From the NCBI RefSeq assembly GCF_949628265.1, contig NC_088787.1:6004501-6068500 (forward strand): 64,000 bases of DNA, given 5' to 3'. Of this stretch, positions 37,101 through 47,515 are shown piece by piece. How positions within the stretch are numbered: position 1 is the first letter of the stretch; every line of letters starts with the position of its first letter. The position numbers were made by a program, and so were the translations under genes. The stretch is from Cloeon dipterum (lineage: Eukaryota > Arthropoda > Insecta > Ephemeroptera > Baetidae). The notes beneath the pieces were generated by a model. That model saw only the letters and a list, made by a program, of their open reading frames with translations. It was not told the origin of the DNA and ran no database searches.

Positions 37101-38394
37101 TTGGTGTTCACCAGTGTGCTCGAGCAGATGGCACGTTTGGCTGAAATTCTGTGCGCAGATGCGACAACCAAGGCCGTCCCCTGGCCTCAGGGTGCGTTGG
37201 TGCGAAATCAGGGAGTCCAATGACTCAAACTGTTCCTCGCAGTGGCTGCAGCTAAACGGTGGATTCAAAGAACGGCCCTTTGACGCTGATTTCTTGCTTT
37301 TCTTCGTCTTTAAAATAAAATTGGCAAGTTTGTTTTAGTTTTTAAAACAAATAGGGATGTTTCCTTTGACTTTTGGCACCGGGGTTTTTGGTATTAGAAA
37401 ATACTAGATTTTTTAATGTGCGTGAAAAACTGTCAAATGAAAAATCCATATAGAAATTCACCTTTTTCGATACTGGCACATAGTCGGAATCATCCCCATT
37501 GTCTGAAAAGTAAACCGGTGGTTGAGGAGAATCCTGGCTTTTCACGGCTGTCGTTCTGCGCTTTCTTTGCGATCTGCTTTCCCCTTCCGATAATTTCAAA
37601 CATTTTTCGCACCTCGGCTTAATTTCCTCACTATCAGCAACCTGAAAAATTAATTTATTACAATTCGCATATTACAAAAAATAAATAATACCTTTGCAAT
37701 CTGGAATTCTTCCCCTCGCAGCTGCAGTTGCATTTCAAAAAATTCATTCGCCCTTTTCACAGTTAGCTGAGTATTAGACCACTGGTCCAGGACGTTTGCA
37801 CAGCCATGACAGAGCTGTCGAGGCAGAATATCGCTCTCTTTGCCGAACTAAAATCGAACGACAATAGATAAATTTCAGGATTTAAAAAATTAAACATACA
37901 TCAACTCGAAGAAAACTCTTGAGGCGTTTGATTCTGTCTTGGGTCAAGGCAGCCGCTTCCAAGCCACCCTCAGTGCAACACTGGGCACAAATTCTGCAGA
38001 GACTGTCCAGATCCACCAAACTGTCATTTTCAGCGCTGGCAGGAATTCCTCTGGAAAATATAAAATTAATAAAAATACAAATTGAGTTATATTAGTATCT
38101 CTCTTGGAAATAAAATAAAAATTTGAAAAACCACCTCAATTCCATTCTTAAGTATGTACATACGAATATTCGCGAAATGTCGTGTTTTCTACATTTAGTG
38201 CAAGTAAAGAGAAGCTAGAGTTTGGAAATAATCCAGATAATCCGCGCACATAATTGGCTTTGTGAATTGCGGGGCAAAGGGAAAATAATACAGGCCGTCG
38301 CGTACGCGTACATGTTAGATTTTTCGCAGCAAAGCAGACGACAGACGACGGTGTTCAGGCCGAACCCAAACGTTATTTACCTGGAGGTGTCCAT
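31183..38394 (-). CDS. ZAD-C2H2 zinc-finger protein, 9 exons, about 721 residues
   Basis: Exons (minus): 38394-38381, 38050-37900, 37847-37692, 37641-37462, 37307-37083, 37029-36727, 35198-34776, 32845-32519, 31569-31183. All are GT-AG and in frame; only the first intron is not phase 0. A ZAD domain (residues about 15-105) has the CRIC and CHGC cysteine pairs and is used by insect zinc-finger factors for dimerisation. After a charged linker (GDDSDYVP) come about 15-16 C2H2 fingers, two split by introns (FACEICPDQ|VFSSKHNL and FVCE|VCAKSY). Two fingers end in Cys in place of His, and the first lacks its last ligand. Exons 6 and 7 contain a duplicated module (CRFTKLAYLLEH versus CKFTRLPYYLEH, then FSSKHNLA versus FSSKHNLS). 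It is probably a DNA-binding nuclear regulator; the target is unknown. Divergent from the plus TROVE gene with 626 bases between start codons. Confidence 0.92.
31754..32209 (+). other. possible relic reading frame inside a ZAD-gene intron
   Basis: On the plus strand one frame stays open from 31754 to 32209 except for a single TAG at 32006-32008. Its composition is protein-like (KESKKKLNPLLG, then KTLIDFLVPPKKN, then KQDSKTKPGQ). I recognise no family. It could be a decayed nested exon or retrocopy, or chance. Confidence 0.25.
35680..36670. repeat. dispersed repeat in the intron of the ZAD gene
   Basis: Matches parts of 22858-24230: AGCCAAGTTATAAATTT, GGTAAGGCACGTCC-like, GCCCATAGAAAAATTAAA, CCTGAGATCAGCCC-like. 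No coding potential. The element end points are not clear. Confidence 0.5.
37345..37440. repeat. fragment of the 41745-42280 foldback family
   Basis: In the intron between ZAD-gene exons 4 and 5: CAAATAGGGATGTTTCC, GACTTTTGGCACC, GTTTTTGGTATTAGAAAATACTAG, GTGCGTGAAA. These match the left arm of the foldback at 41745 in order. Confidence 0.55.
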
Positions 38395-39020
38395 ATAATA
38401 TCCGTCACGGTTTAGCGCAAATTCTGACAAGGACAGGGAGAGCAGTCAACCAATTCGCTTTCCGTGACTTCCTGAAGAGGGACTCAAGCACCGAATTCTA
38501 TTCTTGGCGGATTAAAATACACAGAAAATGAGCGAGAACTGGCGCGTAGCGAGAGCAAAAGAAAATAAACAAAGCAGGTGTGGGAGTGGCCGGCCGGTTG
38601 GCGCATGAGCCAGCAGTGTTGGTTGAGGAGACAAGCAGAGCCGCCATCTTTACACTTGGATCGAGTATGAAAATCCTTCCAAGGCAAACCATAAACATGG
38701 GCCTCTGAATTTTAACCAAATGTGAGGCGAGCATTGATTGGCTGTTGATGTCACGTGATCTCTGGTGCCAGCGAGAAAGCGACGGCACCAGCTCGCACTA
38801 CGACGTCCTTTTAAATTGAGGGAAATTGAGGTAGGATAGTAACAATTCGTCGTCAATTCTGTCATTAAAACGCTTGGCCGCGTTTCTTGTCAAGCTAGCA
38901 ACAAGGTGAGAACGAATTTTCTACGCTGACACACATTTGTTTTTGTGAGACGCAAGGTTAAGTCGTGTTATTCACGTGCAATGCTGATTTTTAGGTGTCA
39001 AACCTTTCGGAGCGAGAACA
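38395..39020. promoter_or_regulatory. bidirectional promoter between the ZAD gene and the plus TROVE gene
   Basis: Only 626 bases separate the two start codons. A likely non-coding first exon of the TROVE gene ends CAAG at about 38904 with donor GTGAGA, joining after TTTTTAG at 38994. Two CACGTG E-boxes occur (about 38753 and 38973). No TATA box is obvious on either strand. Confidence 0.5.
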
Positions 39021-42000
39021 ATGCCACCGAAATCAAAGCGAGCTGCCAAAGAGTATGGACCGAAGGGAATTGAAAGGGTTCCAGAATCATGGGTGAGCTT
39101 CCTTAATTTATTTTTGTCCCATTTAATTGCATTTTTCGTCTCTATTCATGGAAATGCATGAGTCATCATGGCCTTTTTTGTCGTTTCCTGTCAGGCATGT
39201 AATTAATGCGAAGAATTCTTGACACGACCCGACATTCTCTGCCTTGCGGAATGTAGATTATTCGATTTGAGAAATGTAAAGCACTCTTTTGGACTTGCAG
39301 GATGTCACGCTAGCGTTGGATTCCTGCGTGCGGTTGCTGACCAAGCTGGGCGTGGGGGTGCCGGCCGAGATGAAGGCCGTCGCCAATTCGTCCAGAGGCT
39401 ACAAACGTCCTTCGTCAAGCACCGTCTACCTGGTGCAATACGCGGGCGCCTCCAGCCAGCCGCGGGAGGTGCGGCTGCGGCGGCTGCTGGCCTACGGCGA
39501 CGAGTTGCCCGCGTACATGCCGGGAACCTGGAAGAGCCAACTGTCCCAACACTACACCATTGTGATCCTCGAGTACCTCTATTATGCCGATGTCTGTGAG
39601 AAAAAGCCGCACCCGCTGCATGGTAAAGAACCGGTGACAGCAAAGAGGCAGAGGCCCTCAAGCCCGGCTCCGGTGGAAAAGGCACTCGAGGACATGAAGC
39701 GAGAGGAGTGGGAAACAACCGTCAAGGTTTGAATTTATTTGATATTTGACCCAAAAGGGCCTACAAAATATTAAAACTAGTTCATTTGCAAAAGAGTGTT
39801 TTGAATTTAAAAATGTATTTTTTCTGCTAAGTAAATTTATAATTTCTGTTCTGCAGAAGCACTACCCGCTGTTAAATATCCTCGAGGAATACTTGAACCC
39901 AGCAAATGGATGGCCGAAGCGAGAATACGCCATTTACGCGCTGGCCGTGTGCGCCCAGAGGTTTTGTAACCATTACCTGAAGAACGGCTTCTACATTCTG
40001 GCCGAGAAGTACTTGGTGTCCGTGGATGATCTTTTCTATTTCATCAAAATTTTCACCACGCGTTTCGGCGAACCGAGGTCAGAAGTAATCCCCAATGCCA
40101 TGGAGGGAGATGCTGCTTCATCTGATGAAAACCTTGATGAAAACCATGATGGAACCCCTGCTGCCAAAAATGGCAAGAAACAGCCATCAATTAAGAAAAG
40201 ACGCAACCGACGTGCGTAGGATATTTTTATTATTTAATTTTATATTTTTAAAGATTAATTTTCGAACGCGAAATTTAAATGTCTTGAAGGAAACACGTTC
40301 TCGCTTTAAAAAATATATATTTTTCATTTAAACGACTTCGTGGCGCTGATATTTGACCGATTGTTTGCCCCGCCCACTTTTATATCCGCATCCCCCATGT
40401 GGGAGTGAAGTTAGCTCTAGACGATAGTATTCTACTAACTTCACTCCGATCAGCTGACTTCTGCCGCGGAAATTTGGCCTATTGTTCACCCCGCCCACTT
40501 TCATATCTCAGGAGTGAGCTGATTTTTTTAGCAATATCGCCTAGAGCTAACTTAACTCCGAATGGGCAATGCGGAGATGTAAAAGTGGGCATGGCAAACA
40601 ATCGGTCATATTTCCGCGGCACGAGAGTCAGCCAAGTTAGGTATATATTTGGAGAGGTCTTTCGCATAGAGCTAACTCTGCTCCGATCAGCTGTGGGGAG
40701 AGATTTTAAAAGTGGGCGGGGCGAATCGGCCAAATTTCCGCGGCATATATTTTAATCATTGAGTTCAGCAGCAACATAAATTAATTGCGTCTAAATATAT
40801 GTTTTACAGGTGGTTGGGGCCGCGGAATTCGTGCGGTGGTCCAGCATTGGTATGAAAAACAGAACGCAGAAGCATTGGTGAAGAGTGTGTCTCGCATGAA
40901 GAGCCACCATGGGTGGAAACACGCCGATTTGGTTAAAATGGCTCATGTCTGTGATACCAACCTGAGAGCAAGGAGAAAGGACTGCGCCAAAGAGTGCAGA
41001 TGTGAGTATTTTTTCTGAACTTTACAGTTTAATTGTTTAAATTTATTTTAAACCAAGTCGACGAAATTGTGGCCTTTTTTAATCACCTCTCATCTTCACA
41101 CTAAAATTTCAGCGGAGCCATCGACGCCATTCTCGTTGGCTTTGTACTTCATCTTGCAAGGATATGCCAAAACAAAAGATCTGGACGTTGACCAAACGCT
41201 TGAGTCGGTAAAGAAGGTCATATTGGATGAACATATTGTGGACAGGGAGAAAATAACCCCCGATGTGATAAGATCGAAGACCTTGAAAGTGGAGGAATTG
41301 AGACTGGAGAAAAATGAAGAAAGTGATATCTGGTTGGCGCTGGTAGAAAACATGACCGCCGCCGATGTTCTGCTCCACGTGGATCAGCTTTGCAGTGTCG
41401 ACCAAAACGTCAACTCAGATTTGTGGCATGCGGCCGCTGAAAAGCTGAAAAAGCTTGTGGAACACGATAATAAAGAAATTGCAAATATCAATCCCAGCGC
41501 TGTCGCCATTGCCATGACAAATTTCGTGATGGCCATGAAAAAGTGAGGATAATTTTTAAATTAATTTTTATGCAGTTGAAATTTAAATGAACATTAATTT
41601 CAATGTACTTTAGGGTTAGTATAGGAGGTGAAAATAATTATTTCGATAGAAAATTTGTTTTTTGGTGTTGGAGCAGAGGCGCGAAGCTAAAGGCACTTGT
41701 TTTAGCGCGCGCAACGCGCATCGCTTGAACCTTTTGGTCAGTACTGCGCATGCGTCACCCCTCTGACAATCAGCTGCAAACAGGGATGTTCCCTTCGACT
41801 TTTGGCCCCGTGGTTTTTAGTATCTTTTGATGTGCGTGAAACCGAAATGTTCGGCGTCGAAACAGCCGAAGAGGGGGGCGTAACCAAGGGAATACAATAT
41901 GGTAGCGCAGACGTAGCAGGCAAGAGGGAAAGCACTGCTCGCCATTCATAGGGGGCGTGGTGCGCCGCCATATTGTATTCCCTTGGTTTCGCCCCCCTCT

Positions 42001-43846
42001 TTGGCTGTTTCGACGCCGAACAAAAAATCGGCCGAAAAATCTTTAAATTATTAATTCCGAAAGCCTTGGTGCCAAAAGTCGAAGGGAAAATCCTCGGTTA
42101 CGCCCCCCTCTTCAGAATCTGATATCGGCTGTTTTAACGCCGAACATTTCCGTTTGACGCACATAGCAAATCGGCCAAAAAGCCTAGTATTTTTAATACC
42201 AAAAACCTGGTCTGGATGAGGAACATCCCCATGCCAAAAAATACGCTTGGCTGTGACGTCAGAGAGGTGACGCATGCGCATTAATAAATAAAGTTTCGGT
42301 CAAAAGAATATTTACTGCTCTCAATAAATAATTTTTGCAGTTGTGCAATTAATGTTAAGAATTCCATGTTAATAACAAAGTGCTTTATTGCAGCGATGGC
42401 AAGATTGTCCGCAAGAAAGTGATCAAAACCCCTAAGGAAATTGATGGATACGACACTGACAAGGATGAGATGTTCATAGCGCTTGACAATCTCTTGAATA
42501 AATCACTACAGGTATCATATTTAATCAAGTTTTGTCCCAAAGAGGACGCACATAATTTGAAAAATACTAAAAATCTCTTGTGTTTCTTCCGCAGGTGATA
42601 AATCCAGTTAAAACGAAGCGGGTTGTGGCAGTGTTGCATTTGGGTGGCAACGAAATGGATAGTCCATGCGCAGTCTCAATGTCCATGTCGACCAAGTTTG
42701 CTGCTGCTCTGATTTTGCTTAGCTTGTGGTACCAGTATCAGAATAATTTCGACGTTTGGGTCTTCAAAGATGCCAACACCGTGGAGACCGCCAAATTCAT
42801 TCTTCCTTGTACCATACACGAACTTATGAAACATATTGAAGAAGTAAATACAACTTTGCTTTCAGTGAATTAATTACAAATATATAATAGTGACATAAAA
42901 TTTACTCAACCGAATAACTGTAATCCAATCATTTTTTACAGAAAACCGAAGAATACTCCAAGAGTAAGAGTGGAAATGCGAGGATGGCAGCTGCGATGAG
43001 CTTTGCAAAAGAAAGGATAAATGAGGGTGTAGACGCATTCGTGTTGATCACTTCTTCGCTGAGGTGCTGGTCGCCCGACTCTGATGTGCTCACTGCTCTC
43101 CAAGAGTACAATGATGAGAAGAAGCCCAAAGTCGCAAAGTGAGTGATAATTTTACCAAAATCATGAAATTATATTTATTTTTGTTTGATCTTTCCATAAA
43201 AGACAACTATGTTCTTTAATTTCAAAATGATTTTTTCATCAAGGCTTTTTAACTAAATACATTCAAGTGGTTTTTTTTGCAATTTTGTTAAGCCAGAATA
43301 TATTCATCGCTTTTAGATATTAAATTTTCGACATTTTCCGAATGATAAATTCGTGATTTTCTCACTTTCTTCGTTTTTTTATGGATGCTGACTCCCGGTA
43401 AATTTCGAGAACATTTGGTGATACCCGGCGATAATTTTTACCCTTTCCTATCGCTGACCAAGATTGGGCCCCAGACTCTCATGCGGCGATTTTTGCGGCG
43501 TTTAATTTTGGTCAATTTCGCCGTCTTGACGAATAAGAGGCTGGAAGGGCTATAGGGACGCAAGCCACGTGTTTAAAATCATTATATTGCCTTTTGAAAT
43601 ATATTTAATCATAATTGCCATTTTTTATAATTTTATTGGAAGTTTTACCCATTCAAAAATGCTAAATCGCGATTTCTTTTCAGGTTAGCGGTGTGGGCTC
43701 TGTCCAACACATTCATCAACGTGTCGCAGCTTTGGCCTTCTTTGAACACAATGGATTTCGCCGGATTTGACGCCCATTCCCTGTTTGTGCTGAATAAATT
43801 TATCTCCGACGCCTTTGTTCAGAAGATTGACGTCATCACCAAATAA
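39021..43846 (+). CDS. TROVE/Ro60-like ribonucleoprotein, plus-strand paralogue, 9 exons
   Basis: Exons 39021-39092, 39301-39726, 39857-40211, 40810-41001, 41113-41542, 42394-42511, 42595-42843, 42942-43138, 43684-43846; 733 residues, longer than the roughly 540 of vertebrate Ro60. A short basic N-terminus (MPPKSKRAAK) leads into the TROVE domain: EVRLRRLLAYG, LAVCAQ, GWGRGIRAVVQHWY (286-299), GWKHADLVKMAH (319-330). The acidic linker SSDENLDENHDG is followed by a basic, NLS-like KKRRNRR. The VWA-like region from about 535 reads RVVAVLHL, with GGNEMDSP where DxSxS is expected and ITSSLRCW where the second metal loop would be; it ends FDAHSLFVLNKFISDAF. The fold therefore seems kept and metal binding lost. 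Introns 3 and 5 contain foldback repeats. Confidence 0.93.
40330..40745. repeat. nested inverted repeats in TROVE intron 3
   Basis: GCCCACTTT occurs at about 40374 and 40494 and its complement AAAGTGGGC at about 40581 and 40710. CGATCAGCTG (40448, 40684), GAGCTAAC and TTCCGCGG units alternate in orientation. The pattern is a foldback repeated about twice, probably a MITE inserted into a copy of itself. Confidence 0.6.
41745..42280. mobile_element. 536-base foldback element in TROVE intron 5
   Basis: Terminal inverted repeat TGCGCATGCGTCAC at the left and GTGACGCATGCGCA at the right. Arms share GGGATGTTCC and an AAACAGCCGAAGAGGGGG / CCCCCTCTTTGGCTGTTT pair nearer the centre. Related fragments occur at 21455-21570 and 37345-37440. 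Confidence 0.7.
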
Positions 43847-44535
43847 TTTTCAGAGTTCCTCTTTTTTTTGTGAAATTCTGATTTCACTAGCTGCATTTTT
43901 TATGAAGCTATTATTATTTTTGCTATTTTTGTATCCAACGCAACGTAAAGCCCGTTGCCGATGTATTGTTAACCCAAAGGTGCCTAAAATTATTATTTTG
44001 GACCGCAAGAAGCATTTTTTGATCTGAAATATGTGTATCAAGACTTGTAAAAATTAGGTTTGTATTGCTATGTGAGAGAAATTTTCTGCGTCCAAAGCAT
44101 TTTCTTATTTGACTAAGTTAATCTCTTTGTTATACCTACAATAGTTGGAATTTAATTGTCGTATTACTTCATTGAATATTTTGAATCTTCACATGAGTTA
44201 TAATAATAAACATTACGCATGTTGGAAATAAACTTGTGTGTTTCTTTAATTCAATCAAAATAACATTTCTGGCGTTAGATTTTAATTTTTTACCCTTGGA
44301 AATGATGATAAATCCAGGGTTAAAATTCGTTTCAGCATGCCAGGGTAGCTCTGAGATGGTACCAAAAAATATTTTGAATATTTTAAAGATAAAAGGTGGG
44401 ATATGCAAGTACAGGAAAATAATGTTCTTAAGGGTGGCTCGAGATATTTGGAACATTCTTAACAATTCACACATTTCTGGGGGGGGGGGGAATGTTTGGA
44501 ATACTTTACACAGTAAAAGAGAAAATTCTTCAGAT
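43847..44535. other. 3' flank of the plus TROVE gene
   Basis: Probable 3' UTR, with AATAAA-type signals near 44205 and 44226. A run of ten G lies at 44480-44489. No gene seen. Confidence 0.4.
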
Positions 44536-44750
44536 GCCCCCGAACCGAAGTAGCAGAAGCAGCACCAAACGTGTAAGTAGACCTTAAGGTTGTTTCAAAA
44601 TTAAAATTTTAATTTTGAAACAAAAAATGTATAACACAGTCACAAAATAATTGAAGTAACAAAATCCTATTTGATTTTCGTTTGTTGATTTTTTAGTTAT
44701 AACATATCGTAAAAAAACTCATTTTCTTTTTTTTTAATAGGAGATAAGCC

Positions 44751-44936
44751 ATGTTGATAATCTGCCCCAAATGTGGCAAGCGGCAAAAGAACGAAGCAGC
44801 CCTTGCCACCCACTTAACGCGGGTGCACAATATTAGAAAGCCTGAGAGCTTAAAATGCAACAAATGTGACATTTTCTTCGAGTCTCCCAAAATGAAGAGA
44901 CACCACGAAAAAGTCCATCAGCAGACGAAGAAATAA
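44751..44936 (+). CDS. small two-finger C2H2 protein, possibly partial
   Basis: Encodes 61 residues with two C2H2 fingers, ICPKCGKRQ...HLTRVH and LKCNKCDIFF...HHEKVH, ending in a basic tail and TAA. Just upstream is a poly-T tract and AATAG that could be a splice acceptor. ATGCCCCCGAACC at 44534 followed by GTAAGT at 44573 could be a first exon, but it does not join in this frame because TAA precedes the ATG. It is either a small gene with a 5' UTR exon or a fragment of a larger zinc-finger gene. Confidence 0.5.
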   Translation: MLIICPKCGKRQKNEAALATHLTRVHNIRKPESLKCNKCDIFFESPKMKRHHEKVHQQTKK

Positions 44937-44939
44937 GCA

Positions 44940-45446
44940 AACGCTTAAATAGCAGTTTCTAGGACATATTCCTTTCGCATATATACAATTCCTTTCGCAT
45001 AATTTTTAAAATCGAACCATTTTAGAATAATAAATGCTTAGCTCCGTCACATCTTAAAAATTATACGTTTTTTCATTGTGACACATAAACACCCCATAAT
45101 ATAGGACAAATTACTGCTAAGCGCTGCTAAGTTAAACTGCAAATCGTCGTACTATAGCGGCAAAATTGTGAAAAATCACGTGTTGACACGAGTTTTCGGT
45201 GACCCCCTCTAATATTTTTTTTTGTTATTTTTCCTGGGTTATTTGAGGCCCCTTTAGTTAATATTGACTAGAAATTTTGATTTATTTTGTGTTTTTAATA
45301 TTTCTGGATCACGTGATAATCACGTGACAAACACGTGTTACCCGACACGAGTTAAAAATTAAATTACTTGTTAATTGCTTCAATTGCAATTCAACTATTT
45401 AATTTGCAGTTGTGTTCCTTAATTTAATGATTTTAAGGGTAAATAA
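44940..45446 (+). promoter_or_regulatory. cluster of CACGTG E-boxes
   Basis: CACGTG at 45177, 45310, 45321 and 45332, plus three more inside the adjacent hairpin (45485, 45497, 45511): seven in about 340 bases. CACGAG-type variants are interspersed. The cluster could bind bHLH factors or be the body of a palindromic repeat. Confidence 0.4.
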
Positions 45447-45570
45447 TTAAATTTAGCTACTCGTGTATTTTAACTCGAGTTGAACACGTGTGAAAACACG
45501 TGTTTTTAATCACGTGTCAGAGATTACGTGTTCAACTCGAGTTAAAATACACGACTAGCTATAAATTTAA
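45447..45570. repeat. 124-base hairpin/foldback containing E-boxes
   Basis: Left arm 45447-45489 pairs with right arm 45526-45570. Each contains TCGTGTATTTTAACTCGAG or its complement and ends in TTAAATTTA/TAAATTTAA; only one or two differences separate the arms. The 36-base loop carries two CACGTG motifs. It looks like a short MITE. Confidence 0.75.
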
Positions 45571-45835
45571 TCGTAATTATTATAAAGCTGAAAGAAGATT
45601 GCTTGCCTTTTGCCTATAATCGACAATCGACCTTGGGAAACGAGTTGATTTCGCTTAAAGGCCACCACGGTATCCCCCGGATGCGTCGTCAAGCTTGTTA
45701 TTGTGCGCTATTTGGTTTATTTGGGTAATAACTAAATTACGATGGTTCTTGTGATCAATTCGGTGTATGTAGCTCCATTTATTTGAGCAGTAAAATTATT
45801 GTTCCGATCCTGTTATTCCTGGGTGCATATATCTA

Positions 45836-45862
45836 CAGTATGACCACTTATATTTTGAGACT
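45836..45862 (+). repeat. left terminal inverted repeat of the mariner element
   Basis: 27 bases, exact complement of 47114-47140, directly preceded by TA. Confidence 0.95.
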
Positions 45863-45993
45863 AACTTTGCATGCGCATAACTTTTGAACTATTTATGCGT
45901 TTCGCGCCAAATTTGTATCATTCAACTCCCCACTTTATGCTCTTTAACTATAATGGCGCGAAAATCACCTCAGCCCCTTAGTATGTATGCAAC

Positions 45994-47016
45994 ATGCACG
46001 ACAAGCAGAAAATCCTTTCGCTGCTCCGCGCCCAACGCTCGATTCGGGACATTATGGCCCTCACCAAATGCTCCAGGGCAACCGTCTTCCGCATCAAAGC
46101 TATTGGTGATACTGCCCCGACCCCAAGGAAGCCCCGAAATGCAAAATCAACGCCCGTCCGCACTCCAGCATTGATGAGGGCCATTCGCATGAAGATTAAA
46201 CGAAATCCGCTGATTTCCATTAGAAAAATCGTACGCTCGTACACAGCGGGCCGCGAAACGGTCCGAAAAATAGTGAAAAATGATCTGAAGTACGCGTCGA
46301 GGGCCAGGACCAAGAGACATTTGATTACGACCAAACAGAAGGAAGCGAGAGTGGAAAGAAGTAGGAAGCTGCTATCCGATTTGAAGAAAGGCACGAAACG
46401 CCGTGTTATTTTGTACTCAGATGAAAAGATGTTCACTGTCGATGCAGTTTCCAATAGCCGAACTGACAGGTATCTGAGCAAGTCACCTGCATCTGAGGTA
46501 CCAGAAAATATCCGATTTTCGTTCAAAACTAAGCATCCTGCTGGTGTTATGGTCTTTGGACTTGTCGCATCTGATGGCAAGAAGATGAATCCAGTGTTCA
46601 TAAAACAAGGGCTTAAAGTGAACACTGAGGTCTACTTAGACATTTTGAAAAAGCAAGTTCTGCCTTGGGTGAAGTCAACATATGGGTCGGACACAAAAAT
46701 CACATTCCAAAAAGATGGTGCGCCGGCCCATACGTCCAAAAAGACTCAAGATTGGCTAAACCAGCACCTGCCGGGCTTCTGGTCCAAGACGATGTGGCCT
46801 GCTAGCTCACCAGATCTGAACCCCCTCGACTTTAGTGTTTGGGCAAAAGTCGAGGCGGATGCTTACAAGAAGCCTCACCCCAATATTGAAGCCCTGAAGA
46901 CCTCCATCAAGAAGGCATGGCGTGCAATGGATGAAGAGTACCTTCAAAGGGTTTCCAGCCGAGTCCGACCCCGTCTGGAGGCCGTGATTGAGAAAAATGG
47001 AGCCCATATCGAATAA
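45994..47016 (+). CDS. mariner/maT transposase, 340 residues, intact
   Basis: Cut-and-paste transposase that binds the element ends and inserts at TA. The N-terminal helix-turn-helix region (about residues 1-110) includes SIRDIMALTKCSRATVFRIK. The catalytic triad is visible: Asp in LYSDEKMF, Asp in QKDGAPAHT and Asp in SPDLNPLDFS. Exactly 37 residues lie between the second and third acids, giving the DD37D signature of the maT clade. Length is normal for the family and there are no stops or frameshifts. The start at 45994 gives a typical N-terminus; an upstream ATG at 45953 is in another frame. Confidence 0.95.
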   Translation: MHDKQKILSLLRAQRSIRDIMALTKCSRATVFRIKAIGDTAPTPRKPRNAKSTPVRTPALMRAIRMKIKRNPLISIRKIVRSYTAGRETVRKIVKNDLKYASRARTKRHLITTKQKEARVERSRKLLSDLKKGTKRRVILYSDEKMFTVDAVSNSRTDRYLSKSPASEVPENIRFSFKTKHPAGVMVFGLVASDGKKMNPVFIKQGLKVNTEVYLDILKKQVLPWVKSTYGSDTKITFQKDGAPAHTSKKTQDWLNQHLPGFWSKTMWPASSPDLNPLDFSVWAKVEADAYKKPHPNIEALKTSIKKAWRAMDEEYLQRVSSRVRPRLEAVIEKNGAHIE

Positions 47017-47113
47017 ATGTGTAACCAAACGTGTAATAAAGCTGTGATGTAAATGACGTCCGCCTAACTTAAGTAGTTTTTGTTAAGCAGCCATTTTAAA
47101 TAAAACATGGAAG

Positions 47114-47140
47114 AGTCTCAAAATATAAGTGGTCATACTG
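47114..47140 (-). repeat. right terminal inverted repeat of the mariner element
   Basis: 27 bases, exact complement of the left end, followed by TA. Confidence 0.95.
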
Positions 47141-47282
47141 TACTTCTCTATCTCCGCCGGTTATTATTAACTTTTTTATCAGTTCTCATGCCGCTCGCCT
47201 CAAGTATTTTTGTATTGGTATCTGCAATTTTTTTTCGATTTAATTGTAGTTGCACACGTGTTTTTGCCGCCACCAACCCTTA
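47141..47282 (+). repeat. direct repeat, copy 1, abutting the mariner element
   Basis: Nearly identical to 50320-50457. Shared strings include ACTTCTCTATCTCC, ATTATTAACTTTTTTATCAG, TTCTCATGCCGCTCGCC and TTGCACACGTGTTTT. It runs into the upstream block of LRR gene C; the second copy lies just beyond that gene. Confidence 0.85.
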
Positions 47283-47333
47283 AAAATCTTCCCTGAGCAA
47301 TGAGCGACCGCCACCTGACGGCGAAGGGAGAGA
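47264..47333 (+). promoter_or_regulatory. conserved upstream block of LRR gene C
   Basis: TTGCCGCCACCAACCCTTAA, TTCCCTGAG, GAGCGACCGCCACCTGA, GCGAAGGGAGAGA: same order and spacing as before genes A, B and D. CTTCCCT can pair with AGGGAG. The ATG of gene C is about 180 bases downstream. Confidence 0.65.
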
Positions 47334-47515
47334 ACTGGGTTTTTGTTGTTGTTTTCCACTCTCGCATCGTGGCCACGCACGTGAACAACAAACAACATTC
47401 AATAGTCTCGTCAATTTCGGCCCGAATTTCGCGCACAAAGTAGTTGTTGGACGGACAAGTGGCTGAATCAAACGCCCAAATAACAGATTCGTGAGTTCAG
47501 ATCACCTTTGCAGAC

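Larger units (their letters stand above)
45836..47140 (+). mobile_element. full-length mariner/maT (DD37D) transposon
   Basis: 1305 bases bounded by perfect 27-base terminal inverted repeats (45836-45862 and 47114-47140, beginning CAGTATGACCACTTAT) and flanked by TA on both sides (45834-45835, 47141-47142), the usual target duplication. It carries one uninterrupted transposase gene. Perfect ends and an open frame suggest a young, possibly active copy. A paralogous empty site is present near 50320. Confidence 0.95.

Noticed and set aside
45884-46174. alternative 96-codon frame at the mariner 5' end
   Set aside because: Different frame from the transposase and overlaps it; no independent similarity.
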